Source of the DNA: Thunnus maccoyii | Taxonomy: Eukaryota; Chordata; Actinopteri; Scombriformes; Scombridae | Direction: 5' to 3' | DNA length: 64,000 nt | Assembly (NCBI RefSeq): GCF_910596095.1 | Contig: NC_056533.1 | Location: 29,176,662 to 29,240,661, forward strand | In this document: positions 37,711-48,768 of the stretch, in pieces | How the letters are laid out: each line of letters opens with the position of its first letter | Numbering within the stretch: position 1 is the first letter of the stretch | Notes under the pieces: model-generated | What the model was told of the DNA's origin: nothing | Databases searched by the model: none | The model's input: only the letters and a program-made list of their open reading frames with translations | Program-made: the position numbers and the translations under genes

Positions 37711-37957
37711 CTACGGTGGCCCTGAGATCTCAACGCACTGCAGCTTAAGAAAACAAATGCAAATAGACAAAACACAAGCAAATTAAGAAAAGATCTTCAT
37801 CAATTTGACAACACATGCAGAGTATTTAGAAAATGCACTGCATAATTCAGACAACACAACACATTACAGAAACGTGCTGCAAATTCAGACAACATAACAC
37901 ATTAAAGAAACACACTATAATCACACCAAATGACAATGGAAGTGTTTCCAGAGGACA
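37711..37957 (+). repeat. Left inverted arm
   Basis: This pairs with 40173-40375 in reverse orientation. It includes an internal tandem duplication of an approximately 38-bp unit (about 37835-37905). Confidence 0.8.
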
Positions 37958-38281
37958 CCTAAGAGTGATGAATACATCTGGACACGCTTGTTGCGACAGT
38001 TTGTGACCCATGATGTTATTGAAGTCGGCTATCTGTCAGTGGTGTTGGAAAATGTAAGTGTTTTTGGTTTATTTTAAGATTGTGATTACATGATTCAGAT
38101 ATTATTGCAGATATCTGCTGTTAACCTAGCATTTGCCTTTTGCTTATTATTAGCCTGTCAATTCAAATAACCTGATGAAATACACACAATTAATTGTGAA
38201 ACACGCTATGTTAGCTGGCTATAGTTACTTTCAGAATTTTCACCAAGTAACATTCAAGGATGAAAATACATTTCAAATTCT

Positions 38282-38625
38282 TTAAAGGTGCAATATGTAA
38301 GAATTGTGTAAGAATTATAGTTTAAAACATTCAAAAATTAACTAAAAATTATCAACAGAAAGTGGAGAAATGATAAGATGAGACCTTCCCTGACTTTCTC
38401 GGTTGCCTATAACACCCTTTTGACTGATTTGTATGTATAATACTTAAGACGGTTTTGCTGGAAAATCCAAAGGATGTGACATTTATGTTTACTCCCGAGT
38501 GGCTTGCCTCTATCCCATCCCTTAGAAATGGAGTCTGCTAACGTCCGATCGGCATCTTTAATCTCTCTCTGTGCATGTGTGTGTGTGTGTGTTAGTGTCT
38601 CAGTGACGGATTCATAGGCCATCCC
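38282..38625 (+). mobile_element. TTAA-type MITE, right end lost
   Basis: It starts with TTAAAGGTGCAATATGTAAG, the left terminus of an abundant percomorph MITE whose target is TTAA (piggyBac- or Kolobok-like). Internal blocks such as 'ATGTTTACTCCCGAGTGGCT' (about 38487-38506) and 'CTAACGTCCGATCGGC' fit the same family. The mirror-image right terminus is not present, and the right boundary near the short GT run at 38576-38592 is approximate. It lies inside the 37711-40375 element, so it inserted later or was carried within it. Confidence 0.5.
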
Positions 38626-39370
38626 AGCAAAGTCAGCTATTCATCAGTTCATGAAATACAGAAAACTAAAAGAAATGGAGAGGAGTACATTTTCAAAAAG
38701 AAATAAAAGAAAACAGTCAAGGTTAATATTGATGTTTTGGCATTGTAAAGTTACATTGTCAGACACAACAGCGTCCTTCACTTTTCTTCTCATTCAAGCT
38801 GACAGCTGATGCTGTGTAGTTAACTGTTATTAAAATTATAAGAAATGTGCAGAATCATCACTGCAACAAACATTGAGATATAAAGTAACAGAAAGTTACA
38901 CATCAGTTCAAGGAACCTTTAATTAAGAACATGTAAATCCACAATCACATACAGTCAATAAGAATTTAAACAGGTATATGGGTTCCATTGTTGTGCCTCA
39001 TGTGGTTTATCAGAATTAACAAACCACCTCCACTGATTTGAAAGTAGCCACAAGAAAAAAAAGTTTCAACACATAAAAATGCAGCAATTGCTTTCTGCCC
39101 CAATCTATTCTTAAATACCTAATATCTTTTTCTTCTTAAAAGCAGCTCTTAAAGGACATTCACAAGACCCCTAAAGTCAATGCCCTCCTGGGAGCATGAA
39201 TGTGCCTCACAAATAGCACATCAAACCACCCAGTAGTTTTTGAGAAAACTTAACTTTCATGGCAGAGGTTACAAAGGCATGTCTACCAGACAAATATCTA
39301 ATGTTACAGAATTAGGAACCGAAGATGCTAAAGTATTTTTCGGTGATATGTAATTCTCAACAGTAGTTGT

Positions 39371-39571
39371 TCAGTTGACTGGTGGAGCTAGCCCACTCTG
39401 TCTCTCCAAGTCCACAAAATGAATTTGGAGATTATCATCGACACACAGACTGCTCTGAGCTGGCAGAATGTCATCAAACTGGTGTAGAGCTTCCTGGGAC
39501 ACTGGGAACCCACATTCTCTTCCGTCAAACCTAAAGCCAGTCAGAAATCCAAACGCTATGAGTCTAGTCAT
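39371..39571 (-). pseudogene. Unknown protein fragment inside transposon
   Basis: The 66-codon frame (it begins MTRLIAFGFLTGFRFDGREC and ends near SGLAPPVN) has a protein-like composition: mixed charged and hydrophobic residues without low complexity. It contains 'QEALHQFDDILPAQ' and 'DDNLQIHFVDLERQ'. I do not recognise the family. Because it lies within the inverted arms at 37711-40375, it could be a C-terminal remnant of that element's transposase or a captured host fragment. It could also be a chance frame. Confidence 0.25.
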
Positions 39572-40172
39572 TACAAATTGATCATTTAACGTTCCAGGTA
39601 GGCAAAAATGCTAAATAATATTATAACTAACACTACTAAAACAATAAGTTAGTTTTCTAGCTGTGATAAATTGCAAAGACCTTGAATTTCTGATGACAGA
39701 AATCAGCCACGGGATGACTGACAGGTTGACAGCAGCTCTTTCAGTCAAAAATGGTCCTTATATTTGCTTCTACCATAAGGCACTTTTTGGTATTGAATCA
39801 GATAAATCCACCTTTTTGCTTTGTACATTCTGAATGTAGGTTTGGTGGGGAATGTTTTTTTTTATACCTTTTTGAAATAATGATCTAGTTTTCAGACTTA
39901 AAGGAATGGGATTATCATCAAGTGAGGAACTTATCATATTGGGCCTCTATACCATTGGCTAAACTTTTGTGGCTTCAATGGCTACCAATTTCTAAACCAC
40001 TAGAAATCGCTGACTCATCCCACTATACATTTTGATCTGTTTAGACAATCACACACATTGTCTTTAAACTTAAATAAGTGAAAATGTAATCTGATATTTA
40101 CTGAACATGGTCACATATTGCATGGGTTAATCACAAACCTGTGAGGCAGGTGGTACATGGCATTCTTAATTG

Positions 40173-40375
40173 TACTCTGGAAACACTTCCATTGTCATTT
40201 GGTGTAATTGCAGTGCGTTTCTGTAATGTGTTGTGTTGTCTGAATTTGCAGGGTGTTTTCTAAATGCTGAACGTGTTGTCAAATTGATGAAGATGCGTTC
40301 TTACTTTGCTTGTGTTTTGTCTATTTGCATGTGTTTTCTTAAGTTACAGTGGGTTGAGCTCCCAGGGCCACCATA
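40173..40375 (-). repeat. Right inverted arm
   Basis: This is the reverse-complement partner of 37711-37957, with a single copy of the unit that is doubled on the left. Confidence 0.8.
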
Positions 40376-40434
40376 GCTGCTAAATGAAAATGTCAGTCAG
40401 GCAATTACACCTGCCTCATTTTTTTCTGACCCAC

Positions 40435-40593
40435 ATTCTGCGAGGACCCACCCTACTCTGCTTCTAGTACTCATTGCCTCCATTGGTTAGGTTAGTTAGG
40501 TTTAGGCATGAGGAGTGAGATGGTTAGGATTAGGGTAAGAATATCACGGTCAGAGCCAGTCAGAGGCAGTGTAGGGGCGGGTCTTCACAGAAT
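40435..40593. mobile_element. Short MITE, about 159 bp
   Basis: The left end ATTCTGCGAGGACCCACCC and the reverse complement of the right end, ATTCTGTGAAGACCCGCCCC, form an imperfect terminal inverted repeat. The middle contains GGTTAGG/TTTAGGC and GGATTAGGG tracts that resemble telomere repeats but belong to the family. It has no coding capacity. Confidence 0.65.
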
Positions 40594-40767
40594 AACAGAA
40601 AGATAAAAGATAAATGCTAGTGTAATGTAACAATATTTACACTGGGTGGAATCTTTCATGGGATAAGGCTAAGTGGCCACCAACATTATCCAACAATATA
40701 CTTGTATAATCACATGGCTATTGCAAGTTTATTACATGTACTGTCTTATTATCAGCTTGACAGTCAT

Positions 40768-40839
40768 CTGTAAAGAACTTTGAATTGCACCAACCTGTAT
40801 CAAAGGTGCTATACAAGTACAGTTTGATTGATTGATTGA
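40768..40839 (+). mobile_element. L2-type LINE 3' tail
   Basis: The terminal block 'AAGAACTTTGAATTGCACC', then 'AAAGGTGCTATACAAGTAC', ends in GATT repeats (about 40826-40839). This is the usual 3' end of a fish L2-like element. Upstream LINE coding sequence is not recognisable, so this is a strongly 5'-truncated copy. Confidence 0.75.
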
Positions 40840-41046
40840 CATTCTTAGTTACAGCAGGTCATGACAGAGTATATTGTCTACCAGTCTTTGTGTTATGCTA
40901 TTGATCTCAATGCATAATACTACAAAATAGTGAAATATCCATCAACACCACTGGATGTTTCTGTATACAGAGAGCCAGACAAGTTAGAGACAGATTAAGA
41001 TGTCTATTTCACAAAAATATCCACAACTAAATATCCGGGAGATGTG

Positions 41047-41054
41047 GCTCTAAC
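41047..41054. repeat. Left target-site duplication of hAT element
   Basis: GCTCTAAC directly precedes the CAGGGTGTG terminus. Confidence 0.8.
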
Positions 41055-43813
41055 CAGGGTGTGAAAAATGAGGCGTTTCGGGGGTCCAAGACCTCTTGAT
41101 TGACCCTTGATACCCCCTGAAATCCTCAAAAGCAAAAATTTGGGAGATGTCTCTGGAAAAATCTTTTAAAAATTATATTTCACTCCAGATTTTTAAAGCT
41201 TACTTATGTCCAGTATTCATTACTTAAATTGCAAAACATTTTTTCACACATATGAATACAAAAAAATATTGTTGTGGTGTTCCCTCCATTTCCTCCATTG
41301 AATACCTGGTTCTTTCTGATAAGACCTTCTTCTGTGGGTGGCACTGTTGCTGTTAGAAAACATTACCCCATACAACCTGACAAGCAGTGGAGTTTTTTTC
41401 TGTTTTGACATCATGGTTACACTTGTTTAAAAATACGGACTCAGTACGCATCAAATCAGAAAAATATGTCAAAGAGAAAGCAAAGTTCATTACTTGCTAA
41501 CTTTGGATTTCTGAAAAGCTGAATCAGAATAACAACGAAAACATAGTGGATATACCTGGAGCTAATGCTGGTGCCTCTGCAGCTACTAGCACATGCACAG
41601 GTGAGTTGGGGTTCCTCTCCTGCCCAGTCAATCCCCAGAACCATGTCAAGTTGAAGTTGACAGGGACACAGAGGTCAGGAGGCTGCTAACATAAGTGACC
41701 TGCTGGCTGGTTAGACAATGAAGCAGGTGGGCAAATGGAAAGACCACAATGCTTGGCTTGATGTCAAGGCTGGGAAGTTAGGGTGTTTAGTGTGTAGGAG
41801 AGCAAAGAGCTTGCTGCTCTCCGAAAAGGAACCGGGTATACACCCCGTGGAAGAATGGATCAATGGTGAAGTTAGTGGTCGTGATGCAAGGAGGCTACGA
41901 AATAAGATAAATAAAAGAAAGCCTCCCAAACAGCTCCATTGATTTACAAGCTGACTTACTCCAGAAAACAACAATTTCATTCAGAACTGCGTACACCTTG
42001 GCAAAAGAAAGGCTATCGGCAATATCCACAAATCTAACCACATCCATCACGACTGATGAAAGTACCGTTCATGGGCATCCCTATCTAATCATTTATGCAA
42101 GATGTGATGTCAGTGGTAAGGGTCATGACAATAATCTTTTCCTGGATATAGTGGAACTTACAGATGGGGTTGATGCTAAATCCATTTATAACTCTATGAT
42201 GGTGAGTCTACATAAAGCAGGAATGGATGATGAGTTTTTGAAGACGCTTCTCATAAGCATAGCCACGGATGGGGCTGCAGTGCTCACAGGGAAAGCCAGT
42301 GGACTAATTGCCAGCCTCAAAAACAACTTTCCAAACGTGCAGTCTGTACACTGCCTGGCGCACAGATTAGAAGTGGCAGTCAAAAATGCTCTTAAAGAAG
42401 TGGCTGGCTGTAATTACTTTGAGTTCTTATTTCAAAGTTATACTCACTCTATCACCAGTCAACCATGAATGCCAGATTGCTTCAAGAAGCAGCGGCTGAG
42501 CTCAAAATGCAAATATTGAAAATTGGTCAAATTTTCACCATCAGATGGGTTTTCAGTTGCTATAATACAGTAAAAGCTGTATGGAAAGATTTCCCCGCCC
42601 TAGCACTCCATTTTAAAACATCCAGTGAGGACACATCACGCACTGATGTTGAGAGGCAAAAATACAAAGGGCTTCACAAGCTCCTAACCAACTCAGGATT
42701 TGTGGAAGATTTGGCTGTCATGAAAGACATCCTGTACGAACTTAAGAGTCCATCTCTCAAGCTGCAGAGAAGAGAAACGACACTTGTGGATTCAAGTCTC
42801 CACATCCAACAAACCATTGATGTTTTGACAGCCATGAAGACATCTGGTGGGAAATCAATGAAGAAGGCTGAACAGTGTGTCTTATCAGGCCTTTTAAAAG
42901 ATGTGGAGCTGACAGAAGGCAGGGGGAAAATAAACAAGCCTCGTTGTTATGAGTCGGTGTTTCCCAGTCTAACCAAGCGCTTACCAGAGTCAACCTTAGT
43001 CCAGAAGCTCCATGAGGGCTTTTGGCCAGGACAGCAGGAGGCCTTGACTTTGTATGGCGAACAAAAAGTACACAGTCTGGCTAAATGGCTAGGGGAACCA
43101 GCCAGGGAGGCTGTGGAGTGTGGAGCAGTTTAGAGAATGGAAACTGCAGGGCACACTACAGGGCGAAACACTGGAGAGACTATGCATAGCAAGTCGCACT
43201 TACCTCCCCACGTCTGCTGGGCGCGAGAGAGGATTTTCCACTGTAAATGACACAGCAAGCCAGAGTTGCAACAGGTTGCATGAAGAGAGCCTGTTTTCAC
43301 TTTTGTTTGTGGACCTAAACGGACCCTCTTTGGATAAATTTGATCCAGTGCCATTCGTGAGAACCTGGATTTAAGCAGGACATCGTCTCTCCTCTTCTTG
43401 GTTACCAGGAATGTTTTTTGATCTCTAGCCTATGTTTGCTGTGACTGAATTGTGATGGACCTGCTGTGCATAAGGTCAAAAGTTGTACAGCGACACACAA
43501 AAATGCATGTGCTGGGTTTGTGTGTGTGTGTTGGGTTAGAGAGAGATAGACGAGTGTGCTCTGTGGATTCTGTTGAAGGGCATAGTTATTACGTGGTTGT
43601 GTAGTTGTATAGTTGTGTGAGTGGCCTTAGTGTTAACGATATTAGCCTTGGTAATGTTTGTAGTGTTGGCAAAGTGTGTATAACCTAGTTGATTGCTTTG
43701 GCTTGCATCCACGAAATCTTGTATATTTTCTATTGAGTCTGTGAGACTTTGGCATAACATTGGAGCACTAGGTAGGGGGGACCCCCGATTGCCACTGGGT
43801 ATTTCGCACACTG
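41055..43813 (+). mobile_element. Near-complete hAT transposon (KIAA1586-like)
   Basis: The element starts CAGGGTGTGAAAAAT, and the reverse complement of its end reads CAGTGTGCGAAATA. A GGGGGTCC block recurs about 30 bp in from both ends. It is flanked by an 8-bp target duplication, GCTCTAAC at 41047-41054 and GCTCTAAT at 43814-43821 (7 of 8 match). CAG-starting short inverted ends, an 8-bp duplication and the encoded transposase all agree with the hAT superfamily. Length is 2759 bp. The transposase is frameshifted, so the copy cannot move by itself. Confidence 0.9.
41466..43374 (+). pseudogene. hAT transposase pseudogene, KIAA1586-like
   Basis: The coding sequence is split over alternating frames. 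A possible start, MSKRKQSSLLANFGFLKS (41466-41519), ends at a stop. 41718-41942 holds an N-terminal block (W..HNAWLDVKAGKLGCLVC). 41941-42468 carries the catalytic core, with Asp in TTDEST (42055-42057), Asp in IATDGAAV (42268-42270) and the CxxH motif CLAH (42352-42363). 42465-43133 is the helical insertion-like region beginning NARLLQEAAAE. 43120-43374 is the C-terminal dimerisation block (LPTSAGRERGFSTVND). Frameshifts lie near 41940, 42443 and 43125. The sequence also passes from 'TAYTLAK' directly to 'ERLSAI', where relatives have about 50 more residues, suggesting a deletion. The family includes the host gene KIAA1586, but the flanking ends show that this is a transposon copy. Confidence 0.85.
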
Positions 43814-43821
43814 GCTCTAAT
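43814..43821. repeat. Right target-site duplication of hAT element
   Basis: GCTCTAAT directly follows the ...CACACTG terminus and matches the left copy at 7 of 8 positions. Confidence 0.8.
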
Positions 43822-46379
43822 GCCTAAAAAAGTCAGACCAAATTCTGCCTGTCCTCCGGAGAAATATAATGGATTTTTTTAATGTACAAAATCCATCACA
43901 CTTTTGCCTCTTTAACTGCTGTGCTCTCACCCGAAGCACATTGTTTGAACTTTGCAAACTCTCCCTTTTTACTGCTCAGCATGGTGGGAGATACCATATT
44001 TTTGGATGAGATCCATTTTTGCTGTCAGGCAAAGGAAGAAATGTTCTACACTGATCATTGTGAGGGAGGCAGTAGCCATCATAGAATTCAACATTTATGG
44101 CAGTACAAATGTGTTTATGTGTGTTTACATGATTGCATGTATAAAGTATCTGTCAATGCAATAATAAGGAGCTCTTCAATACACACCGTTTTTACTGATA
44201 AATGTTTTGAAATATGCTGTAATATTATAAAGTGATATTGTTATGCTACATTGCATTTTATAGAAAGTGTGTTAAGCTAGATTTGATTTCTTGAATCCAA
44301 CTAGACCAACAGACATGTGGAGTGACTTTAACAAAAGACCACCTGGCAAATATTTAGATATATATACACACATGCACAGAAGTCAAATTTTATTTATGCA
44401 ACAAGATGTCCCCCTGCACATGCAGAGATATATACACCAAGCCATCTTTCTTCTGCCTGAACATAAAGGGAGTTGATTTAAATGGATTCTTAAATGATAT
44501 ATATAAAGCAGTAAATCCTCATGCATGGAGAGCTGCAGAAAGCACGCTATGACTGCCAGGTGAAAGTGGGGAGGGGGGGTTGTTATTTATGGTGACGATG
44601 ACATTTCTTTTTCCAGTTGAGGAGACTGTGGGAGAGCTCAAAGTACACACAGCAGGTAATGAGGAGACGTCTTCAGGGAGAAGTTTCCATTCACCAGTTA
44701 ATTGTGGAGCAGTGACACACATTTGTACGCATACAAAAATACACATATGATAGCCATACACCTAGAAAGACGCACCAAACACTTCAACTCACTTTGCCTG
44801 TCCATTCATTGTCAGGGAAACAAGAAATGATCTGAAAAGAAAATCTTTGTCATAATGATAAATGCCATAAACATTTGAGATATTAACACTGTGCATGAAG
44901 ACTTTTTTTTTTTTTTTACCTCAGAGGCTCCTCCTGCCTTGAATAAGCTCCTACTGCTCCTCACTTAAAACTACCCGTCTAGTGTTTCAGTGCACCAGCT
45001 ATAAGTTTCCTTAAAATAAATACTCCACACGCAGTTCCACCAATAATTCTGCAGCTATATGTAGAACAGCTGCAAAGCAAGGCAGATAGGTGTCAGAGAT
45101 CATATTCATGCCCCACATCTTAAAAGCCATATCAATATTCCATGTCCATCGAAGTGTCTGGCCTTGAGAGATGATTGATGTGTTTCTGTGGCAGTGGTTA
45201 GAAACAGAGCCTAGGGAGACGCAGGAGCAGCAGTGAGTGAGCACGCCTGCCTGAACAACACAGAACTCCATTTACCCACAACACAAACACATGACAGATC
45301 ACTCAACTGGTCTCAGCATTAACTACTGTGTACGCGTACTGTATATGTGTGTCATTGTTGATGGATGCATAGAGAACGTACAGATGGGGAATATGCAAAC
45401 GCTTGGATGATTCTGTGGACAACATTTGAAATGTTGAGTAATTATATATTCATTTGGCTGTGCTACAGATACTATTGGTTCCTAATGGCACTTCAGATGA
45501 CTCTTAATATTTAGTATTCTAGGGACAGCGCAGCAAAGCGGATTAATTATTCACAAAAACCATTACATGCATGTGATCCATGTCAGGGTGCCTATGCAAA
45601 ATGGACAACCCACGCTCTGGCTTTATAATTACAATCATTTGTTATTGATGTTGGCAACATGTCAGCATGTTATGAGTATACAATATAAATAGGAACAATT
45701 CAATCATGTCTACAGTGTTGAAGGTAGTATATTGCAAAACTATTATTTATATTTGGAAGAATATTAGCCAGACTAATGAAAGCATTTCTTCAGAATTATT
45801 CACAACGGACTTCTTTTTTCCACTCAGATAGCGCCTGCATGGGCAGCTCTCCAGTTGATGTAAGCTTGTTTTGCACATATTGGGATCCATTTGCCTGGCT
45901 GTACCTGAGGCCATCCTGTCTTGGTTAAAATAGAGGCAACATGTCACTTGAAATTGTTTTTATAAATATTAAAGTACAGCAGAGCCCAAAGGGCTCAGAG
46001 TGAGCCAAGGCAACACATGGTAAAATGAGGGAGAAAGAGAGGCAGTAATCTTAGAGATGAGCCTACAGTAGCCAACATTTATAGAGCTGCCTCTGTGAAG
46101 ACAAGTGACAGGTTGTTTAAATGGCAGCACGAATCATTCTTAGTGTGTATAAACAAAAGATCATACCTAATTGATATATTTTACAGAGGCATTACCTTTG
46201 TATTGCATCTTGTACAGATTTCTAAGGAAAATATAGAGGAACCGAGAAAACTTCTGCATTCGTATCATGTGTGGATGTGTATTCCACATAAGTTTTATTT
46301 TTCCCAATGTTCAGATGCCAAAAAACTCAGTTCCTTTGGTCCTCAGCAGTGAGGTCTTTCGAGTACTGTACATTCTCTC
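43822..46379. other. Unique stretch, possible non-coding conservation
   Basis: No gene is recognised. The interval 45420-45700 is repeat-free with TAAT and ATTGTT-like cores (see findings). A T run lies at 44906-44919. Confidence 0.5.
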
Positions 46380-46720
46380 TGTATCAGAGCCAAAAGCAGC
46401 CTCTAAGTCACAGTCTAAACCTGGATGTGTCTCTGTGTCAGAAAGACTTCCCATGTCTCGCATCCAGTCTATTCCTGTTTGTCTGTCTGGGCACGAGCAC
46501 GAATCTTTCTCTCTATCTGAGTTTGAGCTTTAACCTGTCCCTCTGCCTGAGCATGAGCCTGTTTCTGCTTCTCTTTTTTGGCTCTGAACCTCAGTCTGAA
46601 ACTGTTTAAGTTTAAGCAACATGAGCCTCCGTCTGCTTCTGCCTCTCTGTCTGAGCATGAATCTTTTTCTTCACCTCAACCTCAACCTGAAAGTTGATGC
46701 CCATACCTGCTTCGCAGCTG
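46380..46720. repeat. Degenerate CT-rich tandem repeat
   Basis: A unit like 'CTCTGYCTGAGCATGARCCT' recurs around 46540 and 46650 with more degenerate versions between, giving hydrophobic Leu/Ser-rich chance frames. The CT-rich sequence continues to about 47240, next to the insertion point of the 47249-51517 element. It could be part of an old LTR-like or satellite-like repeat. Confidence 0.4.
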
Positions 46721-47240
46721 TTACAGAGCCTGTCTGTTCTGTCCATCAGTATGATTCTATATCTATCTATCATTCTTTCAGAGTCTGCTCCAGTCTCTCT
46801 ACCAGACACATTTCATGTTTCCTCTACCAAGCGTTTCCTCTTATAGAGCCCTACATCTGTTGAGCTACAGTTTCAGTTTGTCTTGACCTATCCTCCACAT
46901 AAGTCATTACCTGTAGTTAAAACCTTTGGCAAGAGGAGTGCTTATCCACTTGCAGTACAACCTGCCTCTCTGGATTGAGGCCTACCGGCCTTGCATCTGC
47001 ATTAGTGCATGCACACTCTTCCTATACGTCATGCCTTGTGAGTCAAGCCTGTCTTGGATTGTCCTTGGGTCCCTATGTGATGGTTAGCCTGTCCTGTCTG
47101 TGTTGCCTTGATTGTCCATGCCCTTGAACCTCCATCTCCTCCATCTTTCTCTTCCTACTCCTAGTGTGTCTGCTCTGGAATTTTACATATCCTGTCCTGC
47201 TTCAGCTGCCCTCTATTTGCCCTCACTGACTTTCCCTCCT

Positions 47241-47248
47241 CTAGAGAT
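47241..47248. repeat. Left target-site duplication (CTAGAGAT)
   Basis: Identical to 51518-51525 on the other side of the 4.3-kb element. Confidence 0.75.
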
Positions 47249-47523
47249 TGCATGATCTGATATTGCTGTTTTGGTGTTGTTCCTATGACATCATAACTAA
47301 TGTTGCTCCAGGACCATCATTGCAACTGACTAATCGCGTTGTTGTGATGTCATAGCTTTGCTACTTGGGGGGGAAAAAGACCAGAAAATACAAAAGAGCG
47401 GCTCCTTTCCTGCTCACATGTATGCAGTGGGGAACAGAAGGTAAGCATTAAAAATACTTTCTATAATAATAAGATAGGACATTTTAATCCCGAAATACAT
47501 TTTTTAATATATGCCTTTTCCCA
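47249..47523 (+). repeat. Left inverted arm of 4.3-kb element
   Basis: Reverse-complement partner of 51248-51517; blocks match along the whole length with small indels. Confidence 0.8.
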
Positions 47524-47931
47524 TGGATGCATGAAGCTCTAACCTCGTTAGTTTCGCATGGCCAGCCTTTGATAAGACTCTGGTGACCAGATGTCTCAGT
47601 TTGTCCGGGATCGTCGCGGTTTCAAGCTGGGTGTTCCAAGTCCCGACATATCCACTGCCATATTGTCCTGGTTTTCACCACAATTGAAATAATAATTATA
47701 ATATTATACTTGTTTTCAGCACTTACATAAACATTTGTCAGATTCTGTCCCACTCATGATTACCTGAACCAATATTAAAAAAATAAACAATGCACCGCGT
47801 ATCTGAATTCAACACTGATTTCTCTGTATGTGTGTCAATCAATCAATGTCACATTGTCAAGGCTGTTGCTAGCCTATGACGCTTGTGCCTCTTTCTGACA
47901 GAACCTGTCAGTATGCTAACAGTTAGCTATC

Positions 47932-48120
47932 ATGCCAAAGAGAGAGTCAGTCTTTTCTAAAGAGCTCCAGGAGGCTTACTTCTTCCTTTGTAAAGTACCC
48001 GGCAACAAAAATGCTACGTTCTGCATACACTGCAAGAGTATATTTTCGGTCGTGCACAATGGAAATGCTGATATAAAAGATAATATTAAGATGGCCAAAC
48101 ATAAGCGGTGGTTTCCCTGA
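47932..48120 (+). pseudogene. Transposase N-terminal zinc-finger remnant
   Basis: The 62-codon frame begins MPKRESVFSKELQEAYFFLC and contains 'NATFCIHCKSIFSV' and 'DIKDNIKMAKHKR'. This matches the N-terminal zinc-finger pattern of fish hAT-type transposases and their SPIN-DOC/ZBED-like relatives: MPKR, hydrophobic FL, C-x2-C, FSV.HGG..DI..H...KH. The first zinc-ligand His is replaced by Asn in 'DIKDN', and the frame stops where the family normally continues, so it is a dead fragment. It is the only recognisable coding piece in the 4.3-kb element and lies at the 5' side, as expected for a plus-strand transposase gene. The upstream sequence 'GTGACCAGATGTCTC' and 'TTTGTCCGGGAT' (about 47580-47610) also resembles the 5' leader of such genes. 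Confidence 0.7.
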
Positions 48121-48768
48121 GAGCTGAGAGCTTCAGAGAAGAAACTGTAACTAAGAAGAAAGAGTGATCCTTGATTAACTTTCACACAGTTCTGTAGATA
48201 CAGCTTTGCAAGCTGTTTTATGCATTGTCCTAAGTAACATTGGCGGTAGCAGGTGCTAACAGGCTAAGTTCAAAGTGTGTCAGTGGCATTGCATTAGCAG
48301 TAGTCTAGATGGAGGAGCTGCTAACCAGCCTGAGAAAACTACAAGTGTTGTCCCAAAAAGAAGTAAAACTACATCTGTGGGTCAGTGTAACGCTTATTAG
48401 TTCAATTTTACAAATAAAAAATGAAGTTCATGTGACCATCTTGCCATTTTTACACAGGCTTTACTTAACAGCTTCCCACCCTGAAGAGTTAGCCGTTTTG
48501 ATTGGTTCTCCACACGGCACCTGCTTTCATGAAGGTAACAGGATTAAAGAAGTACACAAAACAGTACAGTGATGATGTTAAGCTAAAGACAGTTAGCCAG
48601 GGGGTTTCAGAGAAGACACAAAGTCCTCTGTTATTTCTGATAGTTGCCAGAATCTGGATAACAATGTTTTTAGTGTGGAGCTGCAACAGTCAATATGCGA
48701 CATGTAGGAGAGGAATGGACTTTTAATTTGGTGACCATTTAGCTGGTGTTTACAGATTTAATCGATTG
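48121..48768 (+). other. Decayed interior of 4.3-kb element
   Basis: Two short frames (48309-48572 and 48502-48726) have no recognisable transposase motif. It is probably decayed or replaced transposon interior. Confidence 0.4.

Larger units (their letters stand above)
37711..40375. mobile_element. 2.7-kb DNA transposon with long inverted arms
   Basis: The left arm (37711-37957) and right arm (40173-40375) are inverted copies of each other. Shared blocks, read inward from each end, are 'GGTGGCCCTG', 'CTTAAGAAAACA', 'TGCAAATAGACAAAACACAA', 'CATCAATTTGACAACA', 'ATTCAGACAACACAACACAT' and 'CAATGGAAGTGTTTCCAGAG'. The left arm carries a duplicated 'ATTCAGACAACA..ACACATTA' unit that the right arm has once, which explains the length difference. 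Both arms are preceded, read inward, by AGCTAT. No clear target duplication is seen. The interior holds a partial TTAA MITE and one unknown open frame, but no recognisable transposase. The arm sequence resembles a non-autonomous family common in percomorphs; the superfamily is not assigned. Confidence 0.75.

Noticed and set aside
40490..40545. Telomere-like GGTTAGG / GGATTAGGG tract
   Set aside because: Lies inside a short MITE with its own inverted ends; not an interstitial telomere.
41590..41610. Splice-donor-like CAGGTGAGT in the hAT transposase leader
   Set aside because: A plausible old exon end, but no acceptor can be tied to the next coding block with confidence.
48309..48572. 87-codon frame MEELLTSLRKLQ...
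   Set aside because: No transposase motif and out of keeping with the zinc-finger frame upstream; likely chance.
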